Below, piece after piece: positions 35,276-44,435 of a stretch of DNA of 64,000 bases; the first letter of the stretch is position 1; each line of letters starts with the position of its first letter. The notes beneath the pieces were generated by a model. That model ran no database searches. It was not told the origin of the DNA and was given only the letters and a program-made list of their open reading frames with translations. Both the position numbers and the translations under genes were made by a program. The stretch is from Sphingobium boeckii (lineage in GTDB: Bacteria > Pseudomonadota > Alphaproteobacteria > Sphingomonadales > Sphingomonadaceae): the NCBI RefSeq assembly GCF_014199215.1, contig NZ_JACIJC010000001.1, positions 808,001-872,000 of the forward strand, in the 5' to 3' direction.

Positions 35276-35577
35276 GGTCAGCGCCGGAAAAGAAACGGGA
35301 ACGGCGCGATGCTTTCTGGGACACCTGCAATGGCAGATGCGATTGTTGGGATGCTGAATATCGGCATATCCGGCCTTGCGATCATGTGCTGCCCGTTTGC
35401 CGTTAGCCCAGCTCCGTGCCCCATTTCTGACCCATCGCATGTCGCGTTCGCTTTGCGCGTCAATGTCGGCGGAGCGTGCAGCTCATGGACGCTGTTGGAA
35501 AGGATATTCGGTAAGCTGGAAAGACTCCGGCCCTCCGCTTTAGTCATAGACAACTTCTTCATTATAAGGATTAGGCC
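35276..35577. other. Gap between TonB receptor and flavin monooxygenase
   Basis: About 300 bases between two same-strand genes with no supported gene. Short open frames on both strands have no ribosome sites or recognisable motifs. A promoter for the monooxygenase may lie in the AT-rich end (35540-35577). Confidence 0.5.
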
Positions 35578-36681
35578 ATGCGTTTTGCCATCTCCACCAT
35601 TCCACTTTCCTACGGACCGCAGCACGATGAATGGGTTATGGAAGCCGAATTGCGAATGGCCCAGATGGCGGATGGCCTCGGCTATGATCTGGTCATGGTC
35701 GGAGAGCGTCATTTCAGCGGCGCTGTGGGGGGGAATCCGCTGCTTTCGCTTGCTACGCTTGCCCCTCGTCTAACCCATGCGTGGCTCGGGACCGGCGTTG
35801 TATTGGTGCCTAATTATCATCCGATCCGCCTCGCGGAGATGCTGAACATCATCGATCACTATACCAAGGGTAAAGCGATAATTGGCCTTGGCAGCGGTAT
35901 GAGCCCGGAAGATGCGGTCGCCTTCGGTTTCGAGGTTGCACAGCAAACGGAGCGGATGTTCAACGACAATATCGACGCATTGATCGCGCTATGGAAGAAG
36001 CAAAGCGATGATCCGGCCATCACCATAGACGGTGCTCACTATAAGGGTACGTTGCTTGAGCGCATTACGCCGACACCCTATCGCAAGCACCAACCTTACG
36101 TAAAGACGACCGCATCCTCGGACGTGCATATCGAACGGGCGGCACGAGAAGGATGGCCGGTTTTCTTCATCAAACGCGATGCTGAAGATGCCAGCGATTT
36201 GTTCAAGAAATACCAGACGGCGCTCTTCTCACATAATCACCCGGCGAACGTTCTTGCCCACTGTGCAGACTGGACATCCGTTGCCAAGCCTTCAATGCAT
36301 GTTGCTGAAACCGACGAACAAGCCGCGGCCGAGTGGACGTATCTTGATGGGCGCGTGAAGCCCTTCATGCGTACTAAGCTAGCTTATAATGAGCGCGCCC
36401 GGGAATTGCAGGGTCTGAAGATGCCGCCTGCCAATGTCGAACTGCGCCATACGGAAGAATTTAGGGCGAAGATGACCGTCTATGGTGGCATCGATACGAT
36501 GATCGAGCACGTTCGCGGATTCGAGGACGCAGGGTACGGCATGTTTCATCTGTCGCTCATATCCCCAGTGGATGAGGAAGGTATGGCGATCTGGGAGCGC
36601 TCGGTTACCCTGTTCGCGGAGAAGGTGATGCCGCATTTCCGTGGCGTAAAGCCCACTTGGGCGAAGGCTGCCATCGGTTGA
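35578..36681 (+). CDS. LLM-class flavin-dependent monooxygenase (module A)
   Basis: 367 residues of the bacterial luciferase-like family. Visible hallmarks are LGYDLVMVGERHFSG, GTGVVLVPNYHPIRLAEMLN, the flavin-phosphate region GLGSGMSPEDAVAFGF and a late YGGIDTMIEHV. ATG 35578 follows AAGGA. Such enzymes use FMNH2 from a separate reductase to oxygenate sulfonates, ketones, terpenes or amines. About three quarters of the first 120 residues are identical to the paralogue at 41296-42393. No dedicated flavin reductase adjoins; the azoreductase at 38420 is the only flavin reductase-like neighbour. Confidence 0.9.
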   Translation: MRFAISTIPLSYGPQHDEWVMEAELRMAQMADGLGYDLVMVGERHFSGAVGGNPLLSLATLAPRLTHAWLGTGVVLVPNYHPIRLAEMLNIIDHYTKGKAIIGLGSGMSPEDAVAFGFEVAQQTERMFNDNIDALIALWKKQSDDPAITIDGAHYKGTLLERITPTPYRKHQPYVKTTASSDVHIERAAREGWPVFFIKRDAEDASDLFKKYQTALFSHNHPANVLAHCADWTSVAKPSMHVAETDEQAAAEWTYLDGRVKPFMRTKLAYNERARELQGLKMPPANVELRHTEEFRAKMTVYGGIDTMIEHVRGFEDAGYGMFHLSLISPVDEEGMAIWERSVTLFAEKVMPHFRGVKPTWAKAAIG

Positions 36682-36941
36682 GCGCATTGCCGCGAGCTGA
36701 AAGCCACACTGTGCCTTTGCCTTCGATTAATACGATCGACGGTTGAGCACTATTTCTTCCCCGCGTGCCACGGCAAGTCCTTGGCGGGTTCATCTTCCGG
36801 CGCGCGATTACGCTCGAAGTATCCCACTGTCGGTACCGGTCACCTTCTTGTGCCTAATTGCAAGGAGACAAGAGCTCGGTCAGTGAACGCAGCAATCCCT
36901 GTGGCACGCAGTGCGGCACGCGATAAACAAAGGATCGCCAG

Positions 36942-37679
36942 ATGGCTAAGAAAACAATCGCGATTGTGGGCGCCGGTCCCGGAGTCGGATTGGCAATAGC
37001 AAAGCGCTTCGGCCGACAGGGCTTCAAGGTCGCTCTTCTATCTCGAAACCAGACGTCTCTGAACGATCTTGTCGAATGCCTGTCCATCCAGGGAATCGAG
37101 GCAGCGGCGTTCACGGCCGACGTGACCGACGACAATAGCGTGACATCGGCGCTCAACACGGCAATCTCGCATTTCGGTTCGATCGACGTCCTGGAATATA
37201 GCCCGTGTCCGCCGGCCGATACTTTGCGAACCCCCAAAACCATCGACGTCGCAAATCAACTCTACCATCTCCGGCTCACGGTGCTCGGCGCGGTGGCTGC
37301 TGTCCAGACCGTCCTGCCGGGAATGATAGAGCGAAAGAGCGGCAGTCTGCTTTTTACCGGGCCCGCGTCCGCTCAATACCCCGTTGCAATGACCGGCAGC
37401 GCATGCGTAGCAGCGGGTTCCGAACTCAACTACGCTAAGGTACTGAATCAGGAGCTTTCTGGGGATGGCATTTATGCCGGCTTCGTTTCGATATGCGGAT
37501 GGGTTATTCAAAAAGGCGATGAGAATGGCACCCATCCATCAGGACTACCCCTGGTCGCGGCCCAGGATGTTGCCGATATCCATTGGGATCTACACGTCAA
37601 GCGTGACCGGGTTGAAGCTTTCGCTGGCGATTTAGCTCCGCTCCTGAAACTGGCCAACGCTACTGTTGCGGGACCGTGA
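36942..37679 (+). CDS. Atypical SDR-fold protein lacking catalytic Tyr/Lys
   Basis: 245 residues. The N-terminal Rossmann motif is intact (AIVGAGPGVGLAIAKRFG, about 7-24) and an ADVT segment follows at about 60. The structural NNAG is replaced by EYSPCP and there is no YxxxK: after FTGPASAQYP the segment reads AMTGSACVAAGSELNYAK. The C-terminal part is also divergent. It probably still binds NAD(P) but cannot use the classical mechanism; it could be regulatory, an isomerase-like variant, or decaying. ATG 36942 follows AAAGGA. It sits between the monooxygenase and the HxlR/azoreductase pair and is convergent with HxlR. Confidence 0.85.
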   Translation: MAKKTIAIVGAGPGVGLAIAKRFGRQGFKVALLSRNQTSLNDLVECLSIQGIEAAAFTADVTDDNSVTSALNTAISHFGSIDVLEYSPCPPADTLRTPKTIDVANQLYHLRLTVLGAVAAVQTVLPGMIERKSGSLLFTGPASAQYPVAMTGSACVAAGSELNYAKVLNQELSGDGIYAGFVSICGWVIQKGDENGTHPSGLPLVAAQDVADIHWDLHVKRDRVEAFAGDLAPLLKLANATVAGP

Positions 37680-37733
37680 TGAGCGTTTCGTCTCGACGGC
37701 TCGCCGGTTTGTTGTGGCAATCCAACGACGAAT

Positions 37734-38144
37734 TCAACCGCCGTTGCGAATACTGTCAAACCGGGTGTTTGCGTCCTTGATTATATGATCATGCACCTCC
37801 GCCCAGCTAATTACGGAATTCGTAAGTCCAACAAGCTCCCAGCCCAATTGGGTAAGTGCGTAATTTACCTGCGCGACGAGACCAGGTGTTTCGGTCCGGG
37901 ATATATAGCCGTCTCGCTCAAGACTGCGCAACGTGAGCGTGAGAATTCGCTGGGAAATGCCATCGATACGTCGCTTAAGCGCGTTGAACCGCATGCTCTC
38001 GTCCTGAAGATTGAACAGGATGAACAAGCTCCATTTGTCACCGAGCCGATCGAGCAGGCCACGTGCTGCACATGCTTCGGATTGGAGGGCCCCCGGACGG
38101 TCGATAGTGCTGCCGATATCAAACGTAATCCCATGGACTGTCAT
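37734..38144 (-). CDS. HxlR family winged-helix regulator
   Basis: 136 residues, the usual HxlR/DUF24 size. The core reads ACAARGLLDRLGDKWSLFIL, with Cys25 at the position of the redox-sensing cysteine of YodB/QorR/HypR. The wing helix LKRRIDGISQRILTLTLRSLERDG follows. ATG 38144 is just behind GGAGAG; an earlier in-frame start is not supported. It is divergent from the FMN azoreductase, an arrangement known for quinone-sensing HxlR repressors that control azoreductases. It likely responds to quinones or electrophiles made by the local aromatic catabolism. Confidence 0.9.
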   Translation of the reverse strand: MTVHGITFDIGSTIDRPGALQSEACAARGLLDRLGDKWSLFILFNLQDESMRFNALKRRIDGISQRILTLTLRSLERDGYISRTETPGLVAQVNYALTQLGWELVGLTNSVISWAEVHDHIIKDANTRFDSIRNGG

Positions 38145-38419
38145 CTCTTTCTCTCCTGGCTGGCCGCGTCGTGCGAACATAGAACACGCCGCCGAATGTC
38201 GGCACCAAAAACCAAACCATGTCTTCAGTGGGGCCAGCATTGGCTCGGCGTCTCCACCCATTCAGGTAGCCGATTGAATCGGGTGACGCTCAAGCCTGGA
38301 AGGTCGATTCAAATGTCTTCCACGCGCCAAAACCCAATGCCTCTAGGACTCGCTATCGCGATGTGGCCACAGAAGCGTGATTGCTATCGCATTTAAAAAC
38401 TTCAACAAGGAGAGATAAT

Positions 38420-39037
38420 GTGAAATTACTTCACATCGACGCGAGCATTCATACAACGCAATCGATAAGTCGCAATTTGTCGGCCGCTACGGTTGATCGA
38501 CTAAAGCGACAAAATCCGGATATCGAGATCCAGTATTTGGACCTTTCCGCTAACCCGCTCCATCATATTACAGGTCGGGTTTTCGCGGCCCACGCGCAGG
38601 GTGCCGATATCACTGATCTCGATCCTGCTGAACTTCACGATGTCACGGAGAGTGGAAAGGTTCTTGAGGAGTTTCTAGCCAGTGACATCGTTGTGTTGGG
38701 TGTTCCATTCTACAATTTCTCGATCCCGAGTTCGCTTAAGGCTTGGATCGACCGGATCATCGTTGCGGGAAAGACTTTCAGCTATGGTGCCAACGGCGTC
38801 GTTGGCCTGGCCGGCGAAAAGCGACTGATCGTTCTTATTGCGCGCGGCGGAGTCTATAGCGAAGGATCTCCCTCTGCCCATAACGAACATGGGGAAACCT
38901 ATCTAAAGTCCGTTTTTTCAATAATTGGCATCGACGATATAGAAATCATTGTTGCCGAAGGCGTAGCGATTAGCCCGCAAGCGCGCGACGCCGCCCTGCA
39001 AAATGCTTTGGACAGCATTGAAACCTTGGCTGCGTGA
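38420..39037 (+). CDS. FMN-dependent NADH:quinone/azo oxidoreductase (AzoR-like)
   Basis: 205-residue flavodoxin-fold protein. Motifs are the FMN-phosphate loop DASIHTTQSISRNLS (about 7-21), GVPFYNFSIPSSLKAWIDRI and ARGGVYSEG near the second flavin loop. It starts at GTG 38420, five bases after AAGGAGAG; the ATG just upstream is followed at once by a stop codon. AzoR proteins reduce quinones and azo dyes by two electrons. Here it may protect against quinones or supply reduced FMN to the luciferase-like monooxygenases. The divergent HxlR regulator probably controls it. An imperfect direct repeat GCTATCGC occurs twice in the leader (about 38351 and 38385). Confidence 0.88.
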   Translation: MKLLHIDASIHTTQSISRNLSAATVDRLKRQNPDIEIQYLDLSANPLHHITGRVFAAHAQGADITDLDPAELHDVTESGKVLEEFLASDIVVLGVPFYNFSIPSSLKAWIDRIIVAGKTFSYGANGVVGLAGEKRLIVLIARGGVYSEGSPSAHNEHGETYLKSVFSIIGIDDIEIIVAEGVAISPQARDAALQNALDSIETLAA

Positions 39038-39385
39038 TACCGGGCGTGACGAGCTGGTTCGATCGGCGCACCGCTAAATTGCCGAGATACCTTTAGCATT
39101 CACGCGGGCGAACCCATCGAACAGGTCTCTGGAGAACCGCCATGCCATGCTGGTGTATGCTGCAGACGTCACAGGAGCACGAATTAGCTCTGGGCTGCAG
39201 GTTGAACTGCTCGATCAATAGAAAACGGGCCGTCAATTAGTCATCGAGCACGCCAGGTCGTCGATGGATCGTAGCACGGTGCCGCCACGAAGATCTGGTC
39301 TTCCATTGCCGAGCGGGGTTTGGCGACGAGTCCGCGCATCATGGACGAGCGACGCGCAGCACCGTGGAACTATCCCCTGCAGCTA
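39038..39385. other. Intergenic region without supported gene
   Basis: About 350 bases between azoreductase and a TetR gene whose 3' ends face each other. A short + frame around 39146-39221 has coding-like composition (LVYAADVTGARISSGLQVELLDQ) but ends in a stop and matches nothing I know. It could be a remnant of a decayed gene. Confidence 0.4.
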
Positions 39386-40075
39386 TCAGATCGCCAATTC
39401 TGCAGAAAGCATAGCTCGTAGATGAGTTCGCATCACGGCACCCCACAGCAAAAGATTATCGTCAAAATTCGACCAGCCGAGAAAACGAAGTGTGATCTGT
39501 CCGTGACTTCTCATGCCGACCATGTGAGCGATAATCATCGCAGTGCGTAGGCGGGTTTCGGGATCATCGGAGGCCTTGCCAATCACTGCGCCCACTACCG
39601 GGGCAAATTTCATCAGAACCCGCTGGTTAAGTCTTTCAAAGATAATATCGAAAACCGGCCCCGACGAGGACATCTGTTCTCGCGCCAGAAAGAGCGCTCG
39701 TTGCGCCATATCGCGATCGTCGTGAAGGGTTTTTTCCTGGGCGAGGAAGAAATCTGCCAGCGCATCGATCATGACGTCGGGATCGGTGCCCGGGGGAAGA
39801 TCGTCCAAATGGCGTGCGTCACTATTCAGCTTTTGCCATGTATTGTCGGCCAAACATTCAGCGCAAGCGCGGTACAGACCGGCCTTTCCTCCAAAATAAT
39901 ATTGAATCGCGGCGGGACTTGCGCCAGCGGCGGCGACCAACATCCGGGTCGAGGCACCTTCAAAACCCCTGTCGCCAAAAATGGGTATGGCCATGTCGAT
40001 GATCAACTGCCGGGTCTCGTCTCCCCGAACATAACCGCCTTCTGCGGGGCGATACTTCAATCTACCACTATGCAT
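39386..40075 (-). CDS. TetR family regulator with CerR-type C-terminal domain
   Basis: 229 residues. The HTH covers DMAIPIFGDRGFEGASTRML and AGASPAAIQYYFGGKAGLYRA (about residues 27-67). The C-terminal region with LFLAREQMSSSGPVFDIIFERL and HMVGMRSHGQ resembles the DUF1956/CerR type, whose members often control efflux or flavin enzymes. The ATG start has only a weak ribosome site. It is isolated by gaps on both sides, so its target is unclear; the azoreductase and the GST/monooxygenase cluster are both near. Confidence 0.9.
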   Translation of the reverse strand: MHSGRLKYRPAEGGYVRGDETRQLIIDMAIPIFGDRGFEGASTRMLVAAAGASPAAIQYYFGGKAGLYRACAECLADNTWQKLNSDARHLDDLPPGTDPDVMIDALADFFLAQEKTLHDDRDMAQRALFLAREQMSSSGPVFDIIFERLNQRVLMKFAPVVGAVIGKASDDPETRLRTAMIIAHMVGMRSHGQITLRFLGWSNFDDNLLLWGAVMRTHLRAMLSAELAI

Positions 40076-40518
40076 GAATCGTTCCGGGGACTTCGATGTT
40101 CACCACTGATCATGATGACCACCCGATATCCCATAGATTGGCCAGGCGGCGCAAGCATACAGCGCAAATCACGTTGAAGCGCATTTGTCGCGATCAGCGG
40201 TGCTGCGGTTGCGCGGTTGGTGGGCCGTTTGAATGCCATAGTCCGTCAGGATCCTGTTGATCCACAATCCAATAATGGACGACTTTCAGCAGATGTTTTA
40301 GGATTGCCCACTCCGCTCACCCGCCGGCTTTATCAACAAGTTGCGTGATCGGGGACTTGCAGGTCCGGTCAATACCCACGGACAGGAATTGCTTGCCTTC
40401 CCCAGCATAATTCCGGCGACATTACTATCGAGAATTCGAGGAAATAGCGCTCGAGTTGCTGCCGTTTCAACTGCCGCCGTCGATGTCAGCAATTCCATGC
40501 CCGCTGCGACACCGGTGG
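40076..40518. other. Intergenic region with possible gene remnants
   Basis: About 440 bases without an acceptable gene. Open frames of 60-85 codons exist on both strands but have no ribosome sites or recognisable motifs. I see no repeat or terminator. Confidence 0.4.
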
Positions 40519-41172
40519 CTAATTGGCGGCCGATAATTCCTTCCGCATACTCATGGCCGTTTCAATTGCGCGTACGGTCGCGGGACGCGCCCTGATGCTT
40601 TCAAGCCACGCCGAAAGATAGGGAAGATCGCCAAGGGACTGTCCCAGCCCCTCATGCGCATCGATCCATGGATAAGATGCCATGTCGGCGATCGAATAGG
40701 CACCGCCGGCGATGAAGGGCCGATCGGCGAGTCGGCGATCTAGAACGCCATAGAGTCGCGCAGTTTCGTCGGCATAGCGTTGAAGAGCGTATGGAATCTG
40801 TTGCGGCGCAGCCCGTCGGAAATGGCCGCTTTGGCCAGCCATCGGGCCCAGTCCTGCCATCTGCCAGAACAGCCATTGGATGACCTCTATCCGGCCCACG
40901 CCATCAGCCGGGAGGAACTTACCGGTTTTTTCGGCCAGATAGAGAAGAATTGCGCCGGATTCGAATATGGAAATGCTTTTCCCTCCGTCGATAGGCGCAT
41001 GATCGGTGATGGCGGGTATACGGCTGTTCGGCGAAACCGCCTGAAAGATGGGATTGAACTGGCCGCCGGTGCGAATGTCGATAGGCGTGACCCGATATGG
41101 CAGGCCGGTTTCTTCTAGAAAAAGCGTGATTTTCAGGCAGTTCGGTGTAGGAAAATAATAAAGCTCGATCAC
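40519..41172 (-). CDS. Glutathione S-transferase-like protein (YfcG/Nu-type)
   Basis: 217 residues. The N-terminal thioredoxin fold reads IELYYFPTPNCLKITLFLEE, then SPNSRIPAI with the cis-proline and the ISIFESGAILLYLAEKTG glutathione-gamma-Glu motif. The C-terminal helical domain has IADMASYPWI. It is close to the YfcG/Ure2p group, with disulfide-bond reductase or GSH-conjugate-cleaving activity. GTG 41172 follows AGGGAG. It is the last gene of the minus-strand run receptor - GST - CocE hydrolase - monooxygenase - GST and may remove glutathione from, or add it to, a pathway intermediate. Confidence 0.9.
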   Translation of the reverse strand: MIELYYFPTPNCLKITLFLEETGLPYRVTPIDIRTGGQFNPIFQAVSPNSRIPAITDHAPIDGGKSISIFESGAILLYLAEKTGKFLPADGVGRIEVIQWLFWQMAGLGPMAGQSGHFRRAAPQQIPYALQRYADETARLYGVLDRRLADRPFIAGGAYSIADMASYPWIDAHEGLGQSLGDLPYLSAWLESIRARPATVRAIETAMSMRKELSAAN

Positions 41173-41295
41173 GGTCTCACTCCCTTGCCGACGGCTGGTC
41201 GGCGGTCACTGCTGGATCTTCGGCGGCGCAAGCCCATCAACCTGTGAAGCGGCTCACAGACAGCAGCCGCGCTGCTTGTTTCAGGGAAATGGCTG

Positions 41296-42393
41296 TCAGC
41301 CCAGTTCGGCAAAAGGCCGCACCGGTCCCTTGAAAAGCGGCATGACTTTTTGCGCAAACATACGCATCGATCGTTCCACTATAGCCAAGCTCTCTTCGTC
41401 CGTCGGCGAGATCAGAGATAGATGGAACATCCCGAAGCCGGCATCGTGAATTTCGCGAACATGTTCGATTATGGCCGAAACACCGCCATGCACCGTCATT
41501 TTCTTCCTGAACTCAGCTCCTGCGCGATCCTGAACCCCTGGGAGAGGCTTGTCGACGCCCTGCAGTGCCCGCGCTTGCGCGCCATAGTCAATCTTGCGCT
41601 CGATGAATCGACTGAGCTGTGCATTTAGAAACGCCCATTCCTCTGCTGCGGTGGCATCATCCATGGCAATGTGCATCGATGGCTTCGCGATCGACGTCCA
41701 TTCGGCACAATGCGCAAGTACCGCCTCGTCATGACCGTGGCTTAGCAACGCGGTGCGATATTGGGTAAACAATTCCCGGGCATCCTCTGCGTCGCGCTTG
41801 ATGAAGAAGATTGGCCAACCCTCGCGCGCGGCCCGTTCGATGTGGCGAGGCGTGGCGGCTGTCGTCTTGAGAAAAGGCCGCGCCTTGCGATAAGGAGTAG
41901 GTGTGATTCGCTCCAGCAGTGTGCCGTGATAGGTGCCCACGTTGATGGACCGGGGCGGATCTTCGCGACGCTTGGCCCATAATGCGAGCAGCGCCTCGAT
42001 CCCATCGTTGAACATTTGGTCATTCTGCTTGGAGATGTCGAACCCGAACGCCACTGCATCTTCCGGCGACATGCCGCTGCCCAGGCCGAAGATCACTTTC
42101 CCCTTGGTCAGGTGATCGACGATGTTCAGCATCTCGGCAAGCCGCACAGGATGGTAGTTGGGAACGATCGTGACACCCGTCCCTAGCCAGGCGGTTTTGA
42201 GCCGCGGTGCCAATGTGGCAACAGACAGTAGCGGGTTGCCGCCCACCATCCCGCTAAAATGCCGCTCGCCAACCAGCACCATGTCGTAGCCAAGCTCGTC
42301 CGCTAGGACGCCGAGCCGGATTTCGGCTTCCATCATCCATTCATCGTGCTCGGGGCCAAGTGACAGAGGCAGCAGAGAAAATCCAAAACGCAT
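41296..42393 (-). CDS. LLM-class flavin-dependent monooxygenase (module B)
   Basis: 365 residues, paralogue of 35578-36681. The luciferase-family signatures LGYDMVLVGERHFSG, GTGVTIVPNYHPVRLAEMLN, GLGSGMSPEDAVAFGF and the C-terminal VHGGVSAIIEHV are conserved between the copies, and GTLLERITPTPYRK is identical. It should catalyse FMNH2-dependent oxygenation of a substrate similar to that of module A. The ribosome site is weak. It lies between the exported hydrolase (upstream) and a GST (downstream) on the same strand. Confidence 0.9.
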   Translation of the reverse strand: MRFGFSLLPLSLGPEHDEWMMEAEIRLGVLADELGYDMVLVGERHFSGMVGGNPLLSVATLAPRLKTAWLGTGVTIVPNYHPVRLAEMLNIVDHLTKGKVIFGLGSGMSPEDAVAFGFDISKQNDQMFNDGIEALLALWAKRREDPPRSINVGTYHGTLLERITPTPYRKARPFLKTTAATPRHIERAAREGWPIFFIKRDAEDARELFTQYRTALLSHGHDEAVLAHCAEWTSIAKPSMHIAMDDATAAEEWAFLNAQLSRFIERKIDYGAQARALQGVDKPLPGVQDRAGAEFRKKMTVHGGVSAIIEHVREIHDAGFGMFHLSLISPTDEESLAIVERSMRMFAQKVMPLFKGPVRPFAELG

Positions 42394-42584
42394 TGGCCGA
42401 CTTTCTTCATGGAATTAAAGGTTTTGATGCCAACAATGTAAATTCTGGGCCTTGCGGACGTTGCTACGGCGGGTCTCTTGGCGATCAATAAGCTGATGTC
42501 TGCGCCAATTCGTACCCAGATATCCCGAGGAGATCGGGTCATCGATTGATCTCCATGATGATGTGGCGTCGTGTCCTGGCGAAT

Positions 42585-44435
42585 TCATCGGAATGGCCGT
42601 CCGATCGGCACAACAAGGGTACTGGGGTGAGCGGCGTCATGAACAATGCGCACGATCACCGGACGACTGTCGGCAAAAGTCTCGCGACCGATGTCCCCGC
42701 CGGAATTATAATTCTTCTCGCTGTAGATCGAATTGATCGGCCCTATCACCATGCGCAGACGGCTGCCTTCGGCAATCGCTCGCGCCACGAACGGAAACTG
42801 GTCAAATTCATACCGCAAGGGCTTGTCGGTCTGGATCAGTACCGACCGCCGGTTGCTGTATCGAAAACGTGCGCGCTTCTGGTCCGCCGCGAGCAATACG
42901 GTCGAGCCATCGGCCTTAACCTCGTGAATGGAGGCTTGGAAATCCGTGTCGGGCTGGTCGATCGCTATCCATAGCGACAGCTTGATAAAGCCGGACACGA
43001 CCGTTTCCCGCTCGAACGGCGCGGTCTGGTAGACCAGTTGCTTTCCGTCGCGAGCGCGGATGAGGCGGTCGTCGATCAGGCTGGTCGGGTCGGTCCGGCT
43101 TTCCAGATCGGCAAGGGACACATCGGCCGGATCATAGACATAATGGTCGGCCCCGCCCGGCAGGGCGCGCGCCGATCCGCCAACCGCCAGCGTGCCGGGC
43201 GCCGAGAGGCGGTCCGGATTGACCGTCGCACCCAGGCGATAGCTTCGCGTTTCGACCCGGATTTCGGCAAGATCATCAGCATAGCGCCACGCTTCAGCAC
43301 CAGTTACATAATAGGCGATCTTTTTTTGGAGGAAGGCTGGACGCTCGCCGTCGCCCAGCGTCCAGCGATACCAGTCGAGATTGAGCTTTTGCAGATCCAG
43401 GACACCGGCCGGCGCGATCGCCATGCCGCCAACCTGCGGCCGGGGTGTCCGCGTGCCGGCATGATCCCATGGGCCGATGACCAGATAATCGCGGTCGGGG
43501 GCGTCAGGACTGGAATAGAGCTTGTGCCGCTTGAAATATTCGATGGCACCAAGCTGGAGATTATCAAACAAGCCAGTGAGACTGAGCGTGGGTATGGTGA
43601 TGGCGGCAAATTGTTCTTTGGTTGGAACCTGAGCGTCCCAATAAGCGTCGATAGCGGGATGCTGTGCCCATATCCCCAGATGCGGCGAAAGATGCGTCGG
43701 ATCGCCCACCGCACTGTTGAGCGTTGCAAATGGCATCCCCGCAACGAACCTGTCGCGCAACAGTCCCGCCCACAGAGCGCCGTCAGTCACGATCTCGCCC
43801 TGTAGGGTGCGACCGGCGATGTAGATTGCCATCGGTAAGATTGCGGTGGTGCGAATATTGCTGCGGCCAGGCACGTCAACGCCCATGAAGGGCGAGGCAG
43901 CGGGGATGATCGTGGCCAAATGCGGTGGTTTGCGACTGGCAGCGGCCCACTGGTTATAGCCCTGATAGGAACCTCCCCACATGGCAACTTTGCCGTTGCA
44001 ATAGGGCTGCGAGGCCAGCCATTCCACAACCTCGGCACTATCGTCGGCTTCTTGCTCAAACAGACGAAGCTCGCCGCCCGACCCACCGCGGCCTCGCACA
44101 TCCACCACGAGGAACGGGAAGCCATTAGCAGCGAAATAGACCGCGGTGCTATGATAATTCTGTGCAGTATAAGGGGTGAGGGTCAGCAGGCAGGGCAGGG
44201 GGGCGGTCTGGCCCTTTGGTCGGTACAGTGTCGCGTTGAGCGTTACGCCATCCTGAAGCGGAATGCGCTCACCCCAGCGTAAGGTTATTCTCTGAGAATC
44301 CGGGATCGCGGCGGCTTTCGCAGACGCGACGTTTGCCGTCGCAGGCGACGTCTGAGCTGCAGCGTGTCCGAAGCTCGTCCCAGCAAGCGCGAGCGAGAAC
44401 AGACTGAGCCGTCGGCTTCGTGATCCCTTAATCAC
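42585..44435 (-). CDS. Exported CocE/NonD family hydrolase (S15-like)
   Basis: 616 residues. A basic N-terminus and hydrophobic stretch (SRSRRLSLFSLALAGTSF, ending near GHAAAQ) form a signal peptide, so it acts in the periplasm or outside. The alpha/beta domain has the nucleophile Ser in GGSYQGY (about residue 156), Asp in GLFDN and His in GPWDHAG. The C-terminal jelly-roll domain of cocaine esterase/X-Pro peptidases follows. I start at GTG 44435, which overlaps the GST stop (GTGA) and has GGAG nine bases upstream; a TTG at 44444 abuts that site. It probably hydrolyses an ester, lactone or amide before or after uptake. Confidence 0.88.
   Translation of the reverse strand: MIKGSRSRRLSLFSLALAGTSFGHAAAQTSPATANVASAKAAAIPDSQRITLRWGERIPLQDGVTLNATLYRPKGQTAPLPCLLTLTPYTAQNYHSTAVYFAANGFPFLVVDVRGRGGSGGELRLFEQEADDSAEVVEWLASQPYCNGKVAMWGGSYQGYNQWAAASRKPPHLATIIPAASPFMGVDVPGRSNIRTTAILPMAIYIAGRTLQGEIVTDGALWAGLLRDRFVAGMPFATLNSAVGDPTHLSPHLGIWAQHPAIDAYWDAQVPTKEQFAAITIPTLSLTGLFDNLQLGAIEYFKRHKLYSSPDAPDRDYLVIGPWDHAGTRTPRPQVGGMAIAPAGVLDLQKLNLDWYRWTLGDGERPAFLQKKIAYYVTGAEAWRYADDLAEIRVETRSYRLGATVNPDRLSAPGTLAVGGSARALPGGADHYVYDPADVSLADLESRTDPTSLIDDRLIRARDGKQLVYQTAPFERETVVSGFIKLSLWIAIDQPDTDFQASIHEVKADGSTVLLAADQKRARFRYSNRRSVLIQTDKPLRYEFDQFPFVARAIAEGSRLRMVIGPINSIYSEKNYNSGGDIGRETFADSRPVIVRIVHDAAHPSTLVVPIGRPFR

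Noticed and set aside
35278-35712. 145-codon minus-strand open frame upstream of the module A monooxygenase
   Set aside because: It overlaps the well-supported monooxygenase start and has no ribosome site or recognisable motif.
40057-40595. Small open frames on both strands between the TetR and GST genes
   Set aside because: No ribosome sites, no homology that I recognise and overlapping candidates on both strands; left as intergenic.
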